Shown here one piece after another: positions 41,821-50,383 of a stretch of 64,000 nt of DNA. The notes under the pieces were generated by a model. The model was not told the origin of the DNA, did no database searches, and saw only the letters and a list, made by a program, of their open reading frames with translations. Source of the DNA: Avidesulfovibrio sp964369685 (lineage in GTDB: Bacteria; Desulfobacterota; Desulfovibrionia; Desulfovibrionales; Desulfovibrionaceae); contig CAYJFB010000009.1 in NCBI GenBank assembly GCA_964369685.1, forward strand, positions 1 to 64,000. Direction: 5' to 3'. The translations under genes and the position numbers were made by a program. Numbering within the stretch: the first letter of the stretch is position 1; every line of letters starts with the position of its first letter.

Positions 41821-43182
41821 TTATTGAGTGTGCAAAATCCCTGTTAAAGAGTGGCGCTTTGCCGCAGCAATCTGTACGGGAACCAACAATCCGCGTTGAC
41901 CATACCCTACAGGTAACGACACGTTGACTGTATTTCCCCAAGGATCTTTGCCTTTCCAACTTTCTGTTTTCAAAGACGGCTCGGTCTTTTTTCGGCTATG
42001 TCCGTCCAAAAGGATATGACACACGCGACCGACTCGTGTACGCAACCACGTTTCGGCCTGTTTGTCCAATTGTTTTTGCAAGCGTTCAAGTCGTTCTGCT
42101 TTGACTTCTACGGACAGTTTGTTTGGTAACATTGCAGAACGGGTACCCGGCCTGTCTGAATAACAAAAGGAAAAGGCCGCCATAAAGTCAACTTCTCGCA
42201 CCAGATCCAAGGTGTTGAGAAAAGCTTCTTCCGTTTCACCCGGAAAGCCGACAATCAAATCGGTGGAAAGAGCCAAGTCCGGACGCGCTCGCCGCAACTT
42301 TTCAACCAGGTCGACAAATTGTCGCCCACTATATTTACGTCCCATCGCCGCCAAGACGTTGTCGTCTCCTGCTTGTAAAGGTAAATGCAATCGCGGACAA
42401 AGCACAGGCAGTTCGGCAAACAGACTGATCACGTCTTCCGAAAAATCTTTGGGATGCGGCGTAACAAAACGTAAGCGTTCAAGCCCGTCCAAGCGAGCGA
42501 TGTCTTGCAACAAGCGTGCAAAAGGATTTTTGCCAAAAACCATTTCTTGACCGTCGTCCAAACCATATGAATTAACATTTTGTCCTAATAAAACCAGTTC
42601 TTTGACACCGAGATCAAGCAAAGAACGGCATTCATCCAAAATCGCTTGTGGCTTACGGGATTTTTGCGGCCCTCTTGTGTACGGGACAATACAATAGGCA
42701 CAAAAATTATTGCATCCTTGCATAATATTGACATAAGCCACGGGATCGTCAAACCCTGTATGTAACAATTCCGGATCGCGTTCTCGATAGTCATCGGCAA
42801 AGCGTGTCAAATCAATGCGCAATGCCGGTTCGGCAACCAGTCGTTCAATGGCCATGGGTGCGTTGGACATGGCATCGCCCCCTACAACCATACGAACCGA
42901 ATCAAATCGATCAAAGAGTTGCGTACCGAGTTGCTGCGCCACACATCCCGCCACCACAACACAAGGCTGTGTTGTTTTCATGGTTGCTTTTGCACGCCCG
43001 ATGGCGCTGTAGACTTTTTGTTCCGGTTTTTCGCGTACAGAACACGTATTGATGATCGTCACCGCGGCGTCTTTCAAAGACGACTCCACGAAACCGCGAC
43101 GAATTAACGAACGTGACAACCATTGCGAATCGGTAACATTCATCTGACAGCCAAATGTAATGATATGGAAAGTGCGTTGCAT
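41821..43182 (-). CDS. miaB: tRNA-2-methylthio-N6-dimethylallyladenosine synthase
   Basis: 453 residues from ATG 43182 (GGGAG upstream; a longer frame has no site). N-terminal UPF0004 domain with cysteines at FGCQMN (C12), INTCSVREK and VVAGCVAQ, which bind the auxiliary [4Fe-4S]. The radical-SAM motif is CNNFCAYCIVPYTRG near residue 155, followed by GVKELVLLGQNVNSYG, the MiaB/RimO phrase. A C-terminal TRAM domain (WLRTRVGRVCHILLDGHSRK...) completes it. Methylthiolates i6A37 in tRNAs. First of three co-directional genes. Confidence 0.95.
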   Translation of the reverse strand: MQRTFHIITFGCQMNVTDSQWLSRSLIRRGFVESSLKDAAVTIINTCSVREKPEQKVYSAIGRAKATMKTTQPCVVVAGCVAQQLGTQLFDRFDSVRMVVGGDAMSNAPMAIERLVAEPALRIDLTRFADDYRERDPELLHTGFDDPVAYVNIMQGCNNFCAYCIVPYTRGPQKSRKPQAILDECRSLLDLGVKELVLLGQNVNSYGLDDGQEMVFGKNPFARLLQDIARLDGLERLRFVTPHPKDFSEDVISLFAELPVLCPRLHLPLQAGDDNVLAAMGRKYSGRQFVDLVEKLRRARPDLALSTDLIVGFPGETEEAFLNTLDLVREVDFMAAFSFCYSDRPGTRSAMLPNKLSVEVKAERLERLQKQLDKQAETWLRTRVGRVCHILLDGHSRKKTEPSLKTESWKGKDPWGNTVNVSLPVGYGQRGLLVPVQIAAAKRHSLTGILHTQ

Positions 43183-43397
43183 GTAAGCTCCCAACAAACA
43201 CAAATGTATCCCTTTTTGGATGATGTAAAGAGGTATACTATGCCAAGCCGCCATGACTGGCAAGTTCCAAACATGAAAAGAAATAGAATAAAAAACACCT
43301 TTTTACAAAAGATAAAAACAAACACATATCGCTTAATATATTAAAATGTATTAAAAATATTTTTTCTTCATAAAAAAAATATTTTATTTATTGAATC

Positions 43398-43411
43398 TTG
43401 ATTATAATCAA
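43398..43411. promoter_or_regulatory. 14-bp perfect palindrome upstream of zinc-ribbon gene
   Basis: TTGATTATAATCAA lies in a very AT-rich spacer between miaB (minus) and the zinc-ribbon gene (plus), 68 bases before the latter. The symmetric TTATAA core resembles Fur/PerR-type operators loosely. A Fur-family gene is 3.4 kb away. Chance in AT-rich DNA is a real alternative. Confidence 0.3.
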
Positions 43412-43478
43412 TTTTTAATTTAGATTAAGCCCAGAAAAAATATATGTCCCTTGCAACATGTGTAATAAGGATCGAACA

Positions 43479-44258
43479 ATGATGCCTGATTTTGTTTTTA
43501 CATCTCGTCCCGGCCCTGCTCGTCGTTGCTCTGCTTGTCCTTTCTGCGGGCGCGATGCCATGCGTCAATACGGCGCAAAACATCACGGTCATGTTTCACG
43601 ATATTTTTATCGTTGCAAAGACTGTGATCACATAAATGTGTGGCGTACCTTGGATACTCGGGCAGGACATTGGGAACGAGACCCCATGCCGCATGACGAT
43701 ACCGCCAACCATGCCGAAACGCATAGAGTACAACCGACCTACGAGACCTCGCGCCGACACAACCGTTCTGTAAATGCCGTTGCAAATGCCACGCTCGATA
43801 AAACCGAAGTCACTAAAAGGACACAAACAAAAGGTTTGCCAACATCACAAACTGTTTGTCAGCCGTGGCTTCTTGCAAACCGGGAAAGCCGCGCGACAAC
43901 CACCTTACCCTCGTTCAAACAAAACGTGTCTGAAAGCCATGCGTTGGCGCACAAAGCAAAAAAACAATACCCTATGCATGAAACACATAACCGATACCCT
44001 GCATATGAAAACCAAAATCATACACTTGCTTGCAACAGAAAACGCACTTGCAACACGTGTGTGCGGTTTGTCGCTGCCGACGGCACCTGTCGTTTGCCTT
44101 TGGCGTTACGCCAAGCCATTCTGGAGCAATTTGGTATGCCCATTGCCGACAGTGATGTTCTTGTCAATACACAATGGACACATTGTTGTTTTGGTTGGGA
44201 AGAAGCAGAAGAACATGTACAATGGAAGATGATCTGGAATGATCGCCAGTCGGAATGA
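43479..44258 (+). CDS. Zinc-ribbon protein with low-complexity middle, function unknown
   Basis: About 259 residues. Residues 15-55 form a zinc-ribbon (CSACPFCGRDAMRQYG ... YFYRCKDCDHIN). The middle 110 residues are polar and repetitive in His, Asn, Thr and Arg (ETHRVQPTYETSRRHN, ETHNRYPAYENQNHT), probably disordered. The C-terminus has a second Cys set, CNTCVRFVAADGTCRLPLA ... THCCFGWEEAE, which looks like an iron-sulfur or zinc site of small cysteine-rich domains. Two ATGs (43479, 43482) follow AAGGA. I do not recognise the family. The shape, a ribbon, a tether and a Cys module, suggests nucleic-acid or redox work; this is guesswork. Confidence 0.7.
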   Translation: MMPDFVFTSRPGPARRCSACPFCGRDAMRQYGAKHHGHVSRYFYRCKDCDHINVWRTLDTRAGHWERDPMPHDDTANHAETHRVQPTYETSRRHNRSVNAVANATLDKTEVTKRTQTKGLPTSQTVCQPWLLANRESRATTTLPSFKQNVSESHALAHKAKKQYPMHETHNRYPAYENQNHTLACNRKRTCNTCVRFVAADGTCRLPLALRQAILEQFGMPIADSDVLVNTQWTHCCFGWEEAEEHVQWKMIWNDRQSE

Positions 44259-44382
44259 CACGGTGTAGACACCAAAAGTTTTTTGTTTCTTCAGGTATCC
44301 TTTTCACAAGATTTGAGTAATACGATATAACAGTCTTGATTCTTTTGAAAAAAACTTCATTATGAAAAGGATAAAAAAAAGC

Positions 44383-44410
44383 TTGACTTCTTATGAGTAA
44401 CGATTACTAT
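44383..44410 (+). promoter_or_regulatory. Sigma-70-type promoter of peroxiredoxin gene
   Basis: TTGACT at 44383-44388 and TACTAT at 44405-44410, with 16 bases between. It would start a transcript near 44417 and give a leader of about 210 bases before the peroxiredoxin GTG. Confidence 0.6.
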
Positions 44411-44440
44411 CATCAAAGTGTTCATGCACAGAACTCACTG

Positions 44441-44590
44441 AAAGAATGATTTCTGACGCTCGATAACTCTGCGGCACGAGGCCAAACCTCAAAGCCGTCG
44501 GAACAAGCCGAAAACTACACGTTTCGGCTCAACGGGAACATCATGTAGACTTTTCGTTGATGGGTTTGTGCAAGGCGTTGTCATTCTTTT
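44441..44590 (+). ncRNA. Candidate structured leader RNA upstream of peroxiredoxin gene
   Basis: The 150-base stretch is closed by AAAGAATGA (44441-44449) and TCATTCTTT (44581-44589), a perfect 9-bp stem, extended by ACGC/GCGT (44456-44459 with 44575-44578). Inside are AGCCGAAA/TTTCGGCT (44506-44513 with 44522-44529), enclosed by CCGT/ACGG, and GAGG/CCTC (44478-44490). The closing arm runs into TTTTAATAAAA. It could be a riboswitch-like leader, a separate small RNA, or an attenuator. It does not show the conserved cores of the riboswitch classes I know. Confidence 0.45.
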
Positions 44591-44629
44591 AATAAAAAAT
44601 AAACTTCATCCGATAAGGAGCGTGTCATC

Positions 44630-45196
44630 GTGGAAAATTTGATCAATAAAAATGTTGCTGATTTCAGTGTTCAAGCCTATCATGACGGTGGTTTTAAAAC
44701 CGTGACTCAAGACGACTTGAAAGGCCATTGGTCTGTCTTTGTTTTTTATCCCGCCGATTTTACTTTTGTGTGCCCCACCGAATTGGGCGATCTTGCCGAC
44801 AGCTATGATGCTTTTAAAGCGCTGGATTGCGAAGTGTATTCTGTTTCAACAGACACCCATTTTGTACACAAAGCCTGGGCTGACGCTTCAGACACGATTC
44901 GTAAGATTCAATACCCCATGTTGGCTGACCCCACAGGCGCGCTTGCAAAATCTTTTGGTGTATACATTGAAGAAGAGGGTTTGGCTTTGCGCGGAACCTT
45001 CGTGATTAATCCCGAAGGCCTGATTAAAGCCTATGAACTGCACGATTTGAGCATCGGTCGCAGCTCCGAAGAATTGTTACGTAAAGTTGAATCCGCTCGT
45101 TTTGTGGCTGAACACGGCGATCAAGTTTGCCCTGCAAAATGGAAACCGGGTGCAGCCACGCTGAAACCTGCCTTGGATTTGATCGGCAAACTGTAA
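44630..45196 (+). CDS. ahpC: AhpC-type 2-Cys peroxiredoxin
   Basis: 188 residues, the usual AhpC length. The peroxidatic Cys48 is in FTFVCPTELGD; the resolving Cys, near 167, is in DQVCPAKWKPG. The motif STDTHFVHKAW and a C-terminal ALDLIGKL are AhpC features. Reduces H2O2 and organic peroxides; the electron donor (AhpF or a thioredoxin-like system) is not encoded nearby. The start is GTG 44630 with AAGGAG nine bases ahead. Single-gene unit with its own promoter, long leader and terminator. Confidence 0.93.
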   Translation: MENLINKNVADFSVQAYHDGGFKTVTQDDLKGHWSVFVFYPADFTFVCPTELGDLADSYDAFKALDCEVYSVSTDTHFVHKAWADASDTIRKIQYPMLADPTGALAKSFGVYIEEEGLALRGTFVINPEGLIKAYELHDLSIGRSSEELLRKVESARFVAEHGDQVCPAKWKPGAATLKPALDLIGKL

Positions 45197-45205
45197 GCCA
45201 TTGAG

Positions 45206-45275
45206 GTGTGCGTGCATTGTTGTGTTTTGCACTGTTTATATACTGCCATGCACGCACACTCTGAGAGTCTTTTTA
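45206..45275 (+). terminator. ahpC terminator
   Basis: GTGTGCGTGCAT pairs perfectly with ATGCACGCACAC (12 bp), followed ten bases later by TTTTT. It starts ten bases after the stop codon. Confidence 0.75.
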
Positions 45276-45375
45276 TAAAATTTATAATAAAACACGAATA
45301 TATTTAAAATTTTCTACTCTAGGAACTGTTTCTAAATAAACATTTTTCTACATTGGCTTTACGCCCTCAATACCG

Positions 45376-46398
45376 TCAGCGTTGTAACAACTGTCGAAGA
45401 ATGCCTATTTCATCATTGAGTGTAAGCGGGGTTTTCGGCAAACGCGAGAATGAAAAAAACGGAACGAGTTCGCGTGCTGTTCTTGGGGTGCTATCAACAA
45501 CAAGACCTGCAAGGTGTGCCAAAAAACCTACTAACGATTCCGCACGCACACCGTTGACTCGTAAATGACGCAAGGTCAAGCTTTGATGTCGTTTTGCCAA
45601 CCGTTCGCCCTCATTGTCGCACAGCAAAGGAATGTGTGCATAGTATGGACGTGTAAACCCGAGGTTGTCAAAAAGCACAAGTTGTCGCGGTGTAGAGACC
45701 AACAAATCGGCACCCCGTATCACCTGATTGATACCCATCAAACCATCATCGACCGTCACTGCCAGCTGGTACGCAAAAACACCGTCCGAACGTCGTAACG
45801 CAAAATCACCGCCACATTCTGCAAGAGAAAAACACTGCCTTCCAAAGACACGATCGTCAAAACACACATCTTCAAAATCCGTAGTATCAAATCGCAAACA
45901 CGCATGACGTCCCATGCGTTCTTTTGCTATGCGTTCCGCAGTATTGAGTGTACGGCATGTTCCCGCGTAGGGTACGCCCATATCCCCGATGTGCGGAGCA
46001 CCTGCGACGCTTTGTAATTGTTCACGCAATTCTTTGCGTGTGCAATAACAAGGGTATACGCGTTGCCCCAAATGTTGTAAGGCTGTTATATAGTATTGTG
46101 TGCGTTCACTTTGCAGGTATGAAATATTTGCCACTGTTGGTTTATCTGGACCTTCATCCCAATCCAAACCCAGCCATAATAAATCATCAAGAATATTTGT
46201 CACAAAATCCATTTTAGAACGTGCCGGATCAAGGTCTTCCATACGCAAAACCATACAACCGCCGGCATGACGACACGCCAACCAAGCCAATAAAAAGGCC
46301 CACGCATTGCCCATATGCAAAAAACCTGTGGGGCTTGGAGCAAGACGAGCACGGACACTCTCCGAAGTCAACCACGTTGAAGTGCCAGCTGTGTTCAT
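45376..46398 (-). CDS. gluQ: Glutamyl-Q tRNA(Asp) synthetase
   Basis: 340 residues, slightly longer than E. coli GluQ and lacking the anticodon-binding domain of GluRS. VRARLAPSPTGFLHMGNAWAF holds the class I HIGH-type motif; VLRMEDLDPARSKM, the zinc-type segment YPCYCTRKE and GERLAKRHQSLTL (KMSKS position) follow. Transfers glutamate to queuosine in tRNA(Asp). The ATG at 46398 lies just after the stop of the upstream gene; the frame opens at TTG 46410, which would overlap that gene. Confidence 0.88.
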   Translation of the reverse strand: MNTAGTSTWLTSESVRARLAPSPTGFLHMGNAWAFLLAWLACRHAGGCMVLRMEDLDPARSKMDFVTNILDDLLWLGLDWDEGPDKPTVANISYLQSERTQYYITALQHLGQRVYPCYCTRKELREQLQSVAGAPHIGDMGVPYAGTCRTLNTAERIAKERMGRHACLRFDTTDFEDVCFDDRVFGRQCFSLAECGGDFALRRSDGVFAYQLAVTVDDGLMGINQVIRGADLLVSTPRQLVLFDNLGFTRPYYAHIPLLCDNEGERLAKRHQSLTLRHLRVNGVRAESLVGFLAHLAGLVVDSTPRTARELVPFFSFSRLPKTPLTLNDEIGILRQLLQR

Positions 46399-46402
46399 AC
46401 CG

Positions 46403-46705
46403 TCATTCAAGGCTTTTCTCTGTTTGGTTCATACAAAGCGTGCTTCCAAGCCAAGGGCTGACGGTCAATTCAATTTCCGTAGCGATGGCTGCCAAGGCCG
46501 TTTGCACGGCATCGGCCTGATGCGGAGAAAAGATCACTTTTAATGACGCCACATGACGATCACACACAGTAAATAACGCTACATGATCATGCGCTTCAAG
46601 CAAAAACCGAAAAAGGCCAACCTGAGAACGCGGCAAACACACTAAAAGTGCTTCAGAATGCGTTGGTGGAGAAAGAAGGATCTGTCGACGTTTTTTATTT
46701 TTCAC
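46403..46705 (-). CDS. Small conserved-looking protein (possibly DUF4911)
   Basis: 100 residues, no signal peptide. The basic start MKNKKRRQILLSPP precedes a compact alpha/beta core (VGLFRFLLEAHDHVALFTVCDRHVASLKVIFSPHQ). It resembles the small DUF4911 proteins of Desulfovibrio as I recall them, but I cannot confirm this. Its stop lies five bases before the gluQ ATG, so the two are probably one operon. Confidence 0.6.
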   Translation of the reverse strand: MKNKKRRQILLSPPTHSEALLVCLPRSQVGLFRFLLEAHDHVALFTVCDRHVASLKVIFSPHQADAVQTALAAIATEIELTVSPWLGSTLCMNQTEKSLE

Positions 46706-46767
46706 ACAATATTCCTATAAAAAAAGAGTACAAAATACTGTTTCCACACAATTATACCTCAAAAAAT

Positions 46768-46797
46768 TTGACACGTTTGCCGTAAAAAGCATATAGT
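46768..46797 (+). promoter_or_regulatory. Sigma-70-type promoter of Fur-family gene
   Basis: TTGACA (46768-46773) and TATAGT (46792-46797), 18 bases apart, about 70 bases before the ATG. Confidence 0.6.
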
Positions 46798-46867
46798 TAA
46801 AGAAAGAACAGTTTATTCAAGCCTTATACCTGTTATCTCATATGGAAACAAGGAGAATCGTTACACC

Positions 46868-47305
46868 ATGAACTCTGAAAGCGAAAATTATGATTTCTTT
46901 TGTAAGTATCTCTATGCCAACGGTTTACGCACAACGCCGCAACGCCGTAAGATTATGGAAATATTTTTGCAAGGTAAAGGACATTTGACCACAGAGGAAC
47001 TCTATGATCGTGTGCGAGAAGAAGATTCCAGCGTCGGCCAGGCAACCGTATACCGCACACTGAAACTGATGCGTGATGCCGGTTTGGCGCATGAAGTCCA
47101 TTTTGAAGATGGCTTGACTCGTTACGAAGTGCCGGGGGAACACCATCACGATCACTTAATCTGTACACGTTGCGGAAAAAATATTGAATTTGAAGATTCA
47201 GAAATTGAGTTGTTGCAAGAAAAATTGGCGAAACATAATGGATTTATCTTAACTTCACACAGAATGGTTTTGTTTGGACTCTGTAGCGATTGCCGTGCAT
47301 CATAA
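46868..47305 (+). CDS. Fur-family metal-responsive transcriptional regulator
   Basis: 145 residues. N-terminal winged helix (LRTTPQRRKIMEIFLQGKGHLTTEELYDRV, SVGQATVYRTLKLMRDAGL), then the dimerisation domain with GEHHHDHLICTRCGK and LFGLCSDCRAS, the two CxxC pairs for structural zinc, plus His/Glu ligands for the regulatory metal. It could be Fur, PerR or Zur; the HHHDHLIC segment is most like Fur. AAGGAG precedes the ATG by about 10 bases. The oppositely transcribed gluQ operon is unlikely to be its target. Confidence 0.9.
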   Translation: MNSESENYDFFCKYLYANGLRTTPQRRKIMEIFLQGKGHLTTEELYDRVREEDSSVGQATVYRTLKLMRDAGLAHEVHFEDGLTRYEVPGEHHHDHLICTRCGKNIEFEDSEIELLQEKLAKHNGFILTSHRMVLFGLCSDCRAS

Positions 47306-47390
47306 AGCACGAGTTGCTTTTTTGCGGTATGAATACGAGCGATGTATGCTTTGCAATAGAAAACGCAAAGGATAAAAGACTCACTCTTCA

Positions 47391-47456
47391 CGCGTTCTTT
47401 TTTTCTGAGGAAATCAATTGTTTACAATAACAATTTCCTCAGAAAAAAAGAACGCG
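47391..47456. terminator. Long palindromic hairpin between convergent genes
   Basis: CGCGTTCTTTTTTTCTGAGG and its complement CCTCAGAAAAAAAGAACGCG form a perfect 20-bp stem, extended by GAAAT and ATTGTT/AACAAT. It lies 85 bases after the Fur-family stop and 28 bases beyond the glycosyltransferase stop on the other strand. Confidence 0.75.
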
Positions 47457-47484
47457 AGGAAAGATCTTCTCCATAGGCAACATT

Positions 47485-49206
47485 TTATCCATAAATCTTT
47501 TTCATAACTTGAAGAATTTCAAGAATCCGACAATCCCATGTGTGTGAACTGAGTACACGACGGCGCGCGGCCTTGGTGATATTTTCTCTTTCTTGCGTGT
47601 TTTTCAGATAATACCGAATCAATTCCGGCACCTCTTCAGGTGAATGATAGCAAATCACTTCTTGATTAGGCTCAAAAAGTTGATCCATTTGTTCCCGCCA
47701 ATCGGTTAAGACAAAACCGTTTGCGGCAGGCGCATCAAAAATCCGTTGATTGACCGCACCTTTCATTTGTTGACTTGTACAATTAAAATTGATCGCAGAA
47801 AAAGCATAAACATACGGCAACATATCATAATAACTGACTTCATGATGTCGTCGCCATGTTTTTGTTGTATTCCGAAAGAGGGTATTCCAGCCTGTATCGC
47901 CGACAATCAACGGATTAAAATCAAGCAACGGTTCAACACAACTCAAACGATACTGACGTGTGGCTTCCCAAGTGAGCAACGTTTCATATGCCAAACACGC
48001 TTCAAGATCGGGTAAGCTGTTGTAGTGTTCTGCCAAATCTTTTTGCCCAAGCACAAACGCGCGTACCGAACGTTCATTGGACGCGCTGTACGCCGCCGCA
48101 ACACGACGATACCCACGCAACAATGCTGCAGGCAACTTGGTTTTTCGCATACGTTGTGCCACTTTATGCACCATAGAATTGCCGACAAAACACACCTGCA
48201 TGTTTGTAGGCAAAACGGAAGGCCGCTCTTGTGGTTTTCGCGGGCAAAAGCGTATGGGATCCGTACCTAAAGGCAAATAATGCACATGCGGAAAGCCTTG
48301 TTCTTTGAGTCCGTCAACATTGTCGGCATCCCACGTAAAAATGCTTGTCCACGGTGAAGCCAATTTTGCATATAAATGCAATATCAAATTCGGATTGTCC
48401 ACAAACCACGACGCCAAAGGCAACTGCAACCGTTCCAATAAATGGATTAACACCCCTTCACGATCAATGCCCAAATGATTGAGTGTGAGTGCGCAGTCCG
48501 GTTTAAAATCGACAACAATACTCAATAAACGTCGTACAAAATCGTCTTGTGCTTCTTCTTTGTTATCAACTTGCAAAAGATAGACAGGCAATCCCAAACG
48601 TTGACACGCCGTCTCAATTTCACCCATCAAAAAATACTTGCTGGTGATGAGCAACAAACGCGGTTTACTGCTTTGAAAACGCGCATGCACAGCCTTACCC
48701 CAAAAATCATAACGCGCGCTGGCCTCCAACATCTTACGCACCGCACCGTACCATTCTCGGTCAATACGCATATACCAAGGGTGTATCAAAGGCATAAAGG
48801 GTTTGTTGCCATGCTCTTCTTGCCATTGAGTGAGTTGTTTCAGTAAGGTTTCTTGTGTATTTGGCAGATGTCGATCACTGCAAAACCATGTAATCCGTGT
48901 ATCTTTGAAACGGTCTTGTACAGCTGTCAGTTGTAAGACTTCGGGATCAGCGTCGATCACGGCAAGAGGCGTTGTGGTTTTTTCCAAAAGTCTTTGTAAA
49001 GCGTGCCCCATACCCGCACCGAGCAACACAGGCAAGCCACGCCCTTCTGCCAACGATTCTTGTATCGCAGGCGCGGAAAACAGCGCCAATTCTCTTTCTG
49101 CACCGGCCGCACCGAGCATACGTATTTGGCGCTCACCGCTTTGTGCCGTCACATCAATAAGTTGCCCTGTCGCATCATGATTTGGGAGGATGTTCCACGC
49201 AGTCAC
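47485..49206 (-). CDS. CgeB-like glycosyltransferase
   Basis: 573 residues. The first 150 contain a Rossmann-like stretch (GLPVLLGAGMGHALQRLL, LAVIDADPEVLQL). The middle and C-terminal halves resemble the CgeB/DUF3880 and group 1 glycosyltransferase fold: ASWFVDNPNLILHLY, SIFTWDADNVDGLKEQGF, VHYLPLGTDPIRFCP (the CgeB phrase), CFVGNSM, and NQRIFDAPAANGFVLTDWR with the E/D-rich nucleotide-sugar loop near it. Such proteins in Desulfovibrio often act on flagellin or surface glycans; no such gene is next to it. Cytoplasmic, no signal peptide. Confidence 0.8.
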   Translation of the reverse strand: MTAWNILPNHDATGQLIDVTAQSGERQIRMLGAAGAERELALFSAPAIQESLAEGRGLPVLLGAGMGHALQRLLEKTTTPLAVIDADPEVLQLTAVQDRFKDTRITWFCSDRHLPNTQETLLKQLTQWQEEHGNKPFMPLIHPWYMRIDREWYGAVRKMLEASARYDFWGKAVHARFQSSKPRLLLITSKYFLMGEIETACQRLGLPVYLLQVDNKEEAQDDFVRRLLSIVVDFKPDCALTLNHLGIDREGVLIHLLERLQLPLASWFVDNPNLILHLYAKLASPWTSIFTWDADNVDGLKEQGFPHVHYLPLGTDPIRFCPRKPQERPSVLPTNMQVCFVGNSMVHKVAQRMRKTKLPAALLRGYRRVAAAYSASNERSVRAFVLGQKDLAEHYNSLPDLEACLAYETLLTWEATRQYRLSCVEPLLDFNPLIVGDTGWNTLFRNTTKTWRRHHEVSYYDMLPYVYAFSAINFNCTSQQMKGAVNQRIFDAPAANGFVLTDWREQMDQLFEPNQEVICYHSPEEVPELIRYYLKNTQERENITKAARRRVLSSHTWDCRILEILQVMKKIYG

Positions 49207-49347
49207 GTCGCACTCTCTTCTTTTTCATTTTTTTTAGATTGGTTTTGCTTTTTTCTTGGGAAAAGAATCCCACGAGGCAGTGCCTCTAATCCGTATCCAT
49301 TAAACAGCTTCAGGATAAATCAAAGCAAAAGTGATTTTAATCAGCTC

Positions 49348-50379
49348 TTAGCAGATTCTTGGAAGTGGATCGCCTTCAAGCATGGGGAGCAACCGTGTGC
49401 CGCCGATAGCGGTTTTCAAAATCACACGCCCTGTCCCTTGGGCAGAAGGTATGCTGACAGTTCCGATGCGTGCGGCGTTTTGTCCTATAGGTGTACTATG
49501 CATGATTTGCAATGCGTGTTCGGCTTGAGATTCGGGTACAATACAAATAAGTTTTCCTTCATTGGCAAGGTACAACGGATCAAGGCCAAGAATTTCGCAC
49601 CCTGCGGCCACATCGGGATTGATGGGGATCGTGTCTTCTTCTATAATACATGTTTTTTGAGATTGTGTGGCTATTTCATTAAGTGTCGTTGCCAAGCCGC
49701 CGCGTGTGGGATCGCGTAATACGTGAACGTTCTTTATTTCAAGCATAAGGCGTTCAATCAAGCTATTGAGCGGTGCGCTGTCGCTGCGGACGTGTTGTAA
49801 AAACGAGAGTTGGTTGCGCTGGCCAAGGACGGCAAGGCCGTGATCGCCGACAGTACCGCTCACGAGAATGACGTCATTTTCTTTGGCTGCAGAACCTGAC
49901 GGGGGCGTTGTGTTTTGCAGAATGAGCTCACCGATTCCCGTCGTCGTGATAAACATTTGATCACACGCGCCGCGAGGAACCACTTTTGTGTCTCCTGAAA
50001 CGATATGCACGTCAGCGTATTTGGCTGCCTGTGCCATGGACGCCGCAACACGATCAAGCACACTAAGCTCAAGGCCTTCTTCTAGAATAAAAGCGCAAGT
50101 GAGGTATCGCGGGCGGGCGCCGAGCATGGACACGTCGTTGACGGTACCATGGACGGCGAGCGAGCCGATATCACCTCCGGGAAAGAAAAGCGGTGTAATG
50201 GTGTAGGCATCTGTACTCATTGCCAAGCGATTTTGCGGCAGGTGCAACAAGGCGGCGTCGTCCATGGTTCGCAAAATCGGATTATCAAAATGTCGAATAA
50301 AAATTTCACTGATTAGGCGTTGTGACGCGCGTCCGCCGCTGCCACAGTCTAAAAGCAAAGTGTCCATGAACATGTCCAT
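49348..50379 (-). CDS. hypE: Hydrogenase expression/formation protein HypE
   Basis: 343 residues of the PurM/AIRS superfamily. LLDCGSGGRASQRLI and the TMDDAALL and VPRGACDQMFITTTGIGEL stretches fit HypE, and it ends LPRIC, whose C-terminal Cys carries the thiocarboxamide that becomes the CN ligand of NiFe hydrogenases. SelD, its relative, lacks this tail. It starts four bases after the MFS gene stop (or at ATG 50367) without a clear ribosome binding site, so it is probably coupled. The partners hypABCDF are not here. Confidence 0.93.
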   Translation of the reverse strand: MDMFMDTLLLDCGSGGRASQRLISEIFIRHFDNPILRTMDDAALLHLPQNRLAMSTDAYTITPLFFPGGDIGSLAVHGTVNDVSMLGARPRYLTCAFILEEGLELSVLDRVAASMAQAAKYADVHIVSGDTKVVPRGACDQMFITTTGIGELILQNTTPPSGSAAKENDVILVSGTVGDHGLAVLGQRNQLSFLQHVRSDSAPLNSLIERLMLEIKNVHVLRDPTRGGLATTLNEIATQSQKTCIIEEDTIPINPDVAAGCEILGLDPLYLANEGKLICIVPESQAEHALQIMHSTPIGQNAARIGTVSIPSAQGTGRVILKTAIGGTRLLPMLEGDPLPRIC

Positions 50380-50383
50380 TATT

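Noticed and set aside
43774..44232. Open frame of 152 codons overlapping the zinc-ribbon gene in another frame
   Set aside because: It has no ribosome binding site and its composition (Lys/Thr/Asn-rich, no domain) is what a frame shadow of the low-complexity middle would give.
44441..44590. Known c-di-GMP (GEMM) riboswitch
   Set aside because: GGCCAAACC and CAAAGCC look a little like GEMM joins, but the second stem, the tetraloop receptor and the conserved GGGTTACC region are absent.
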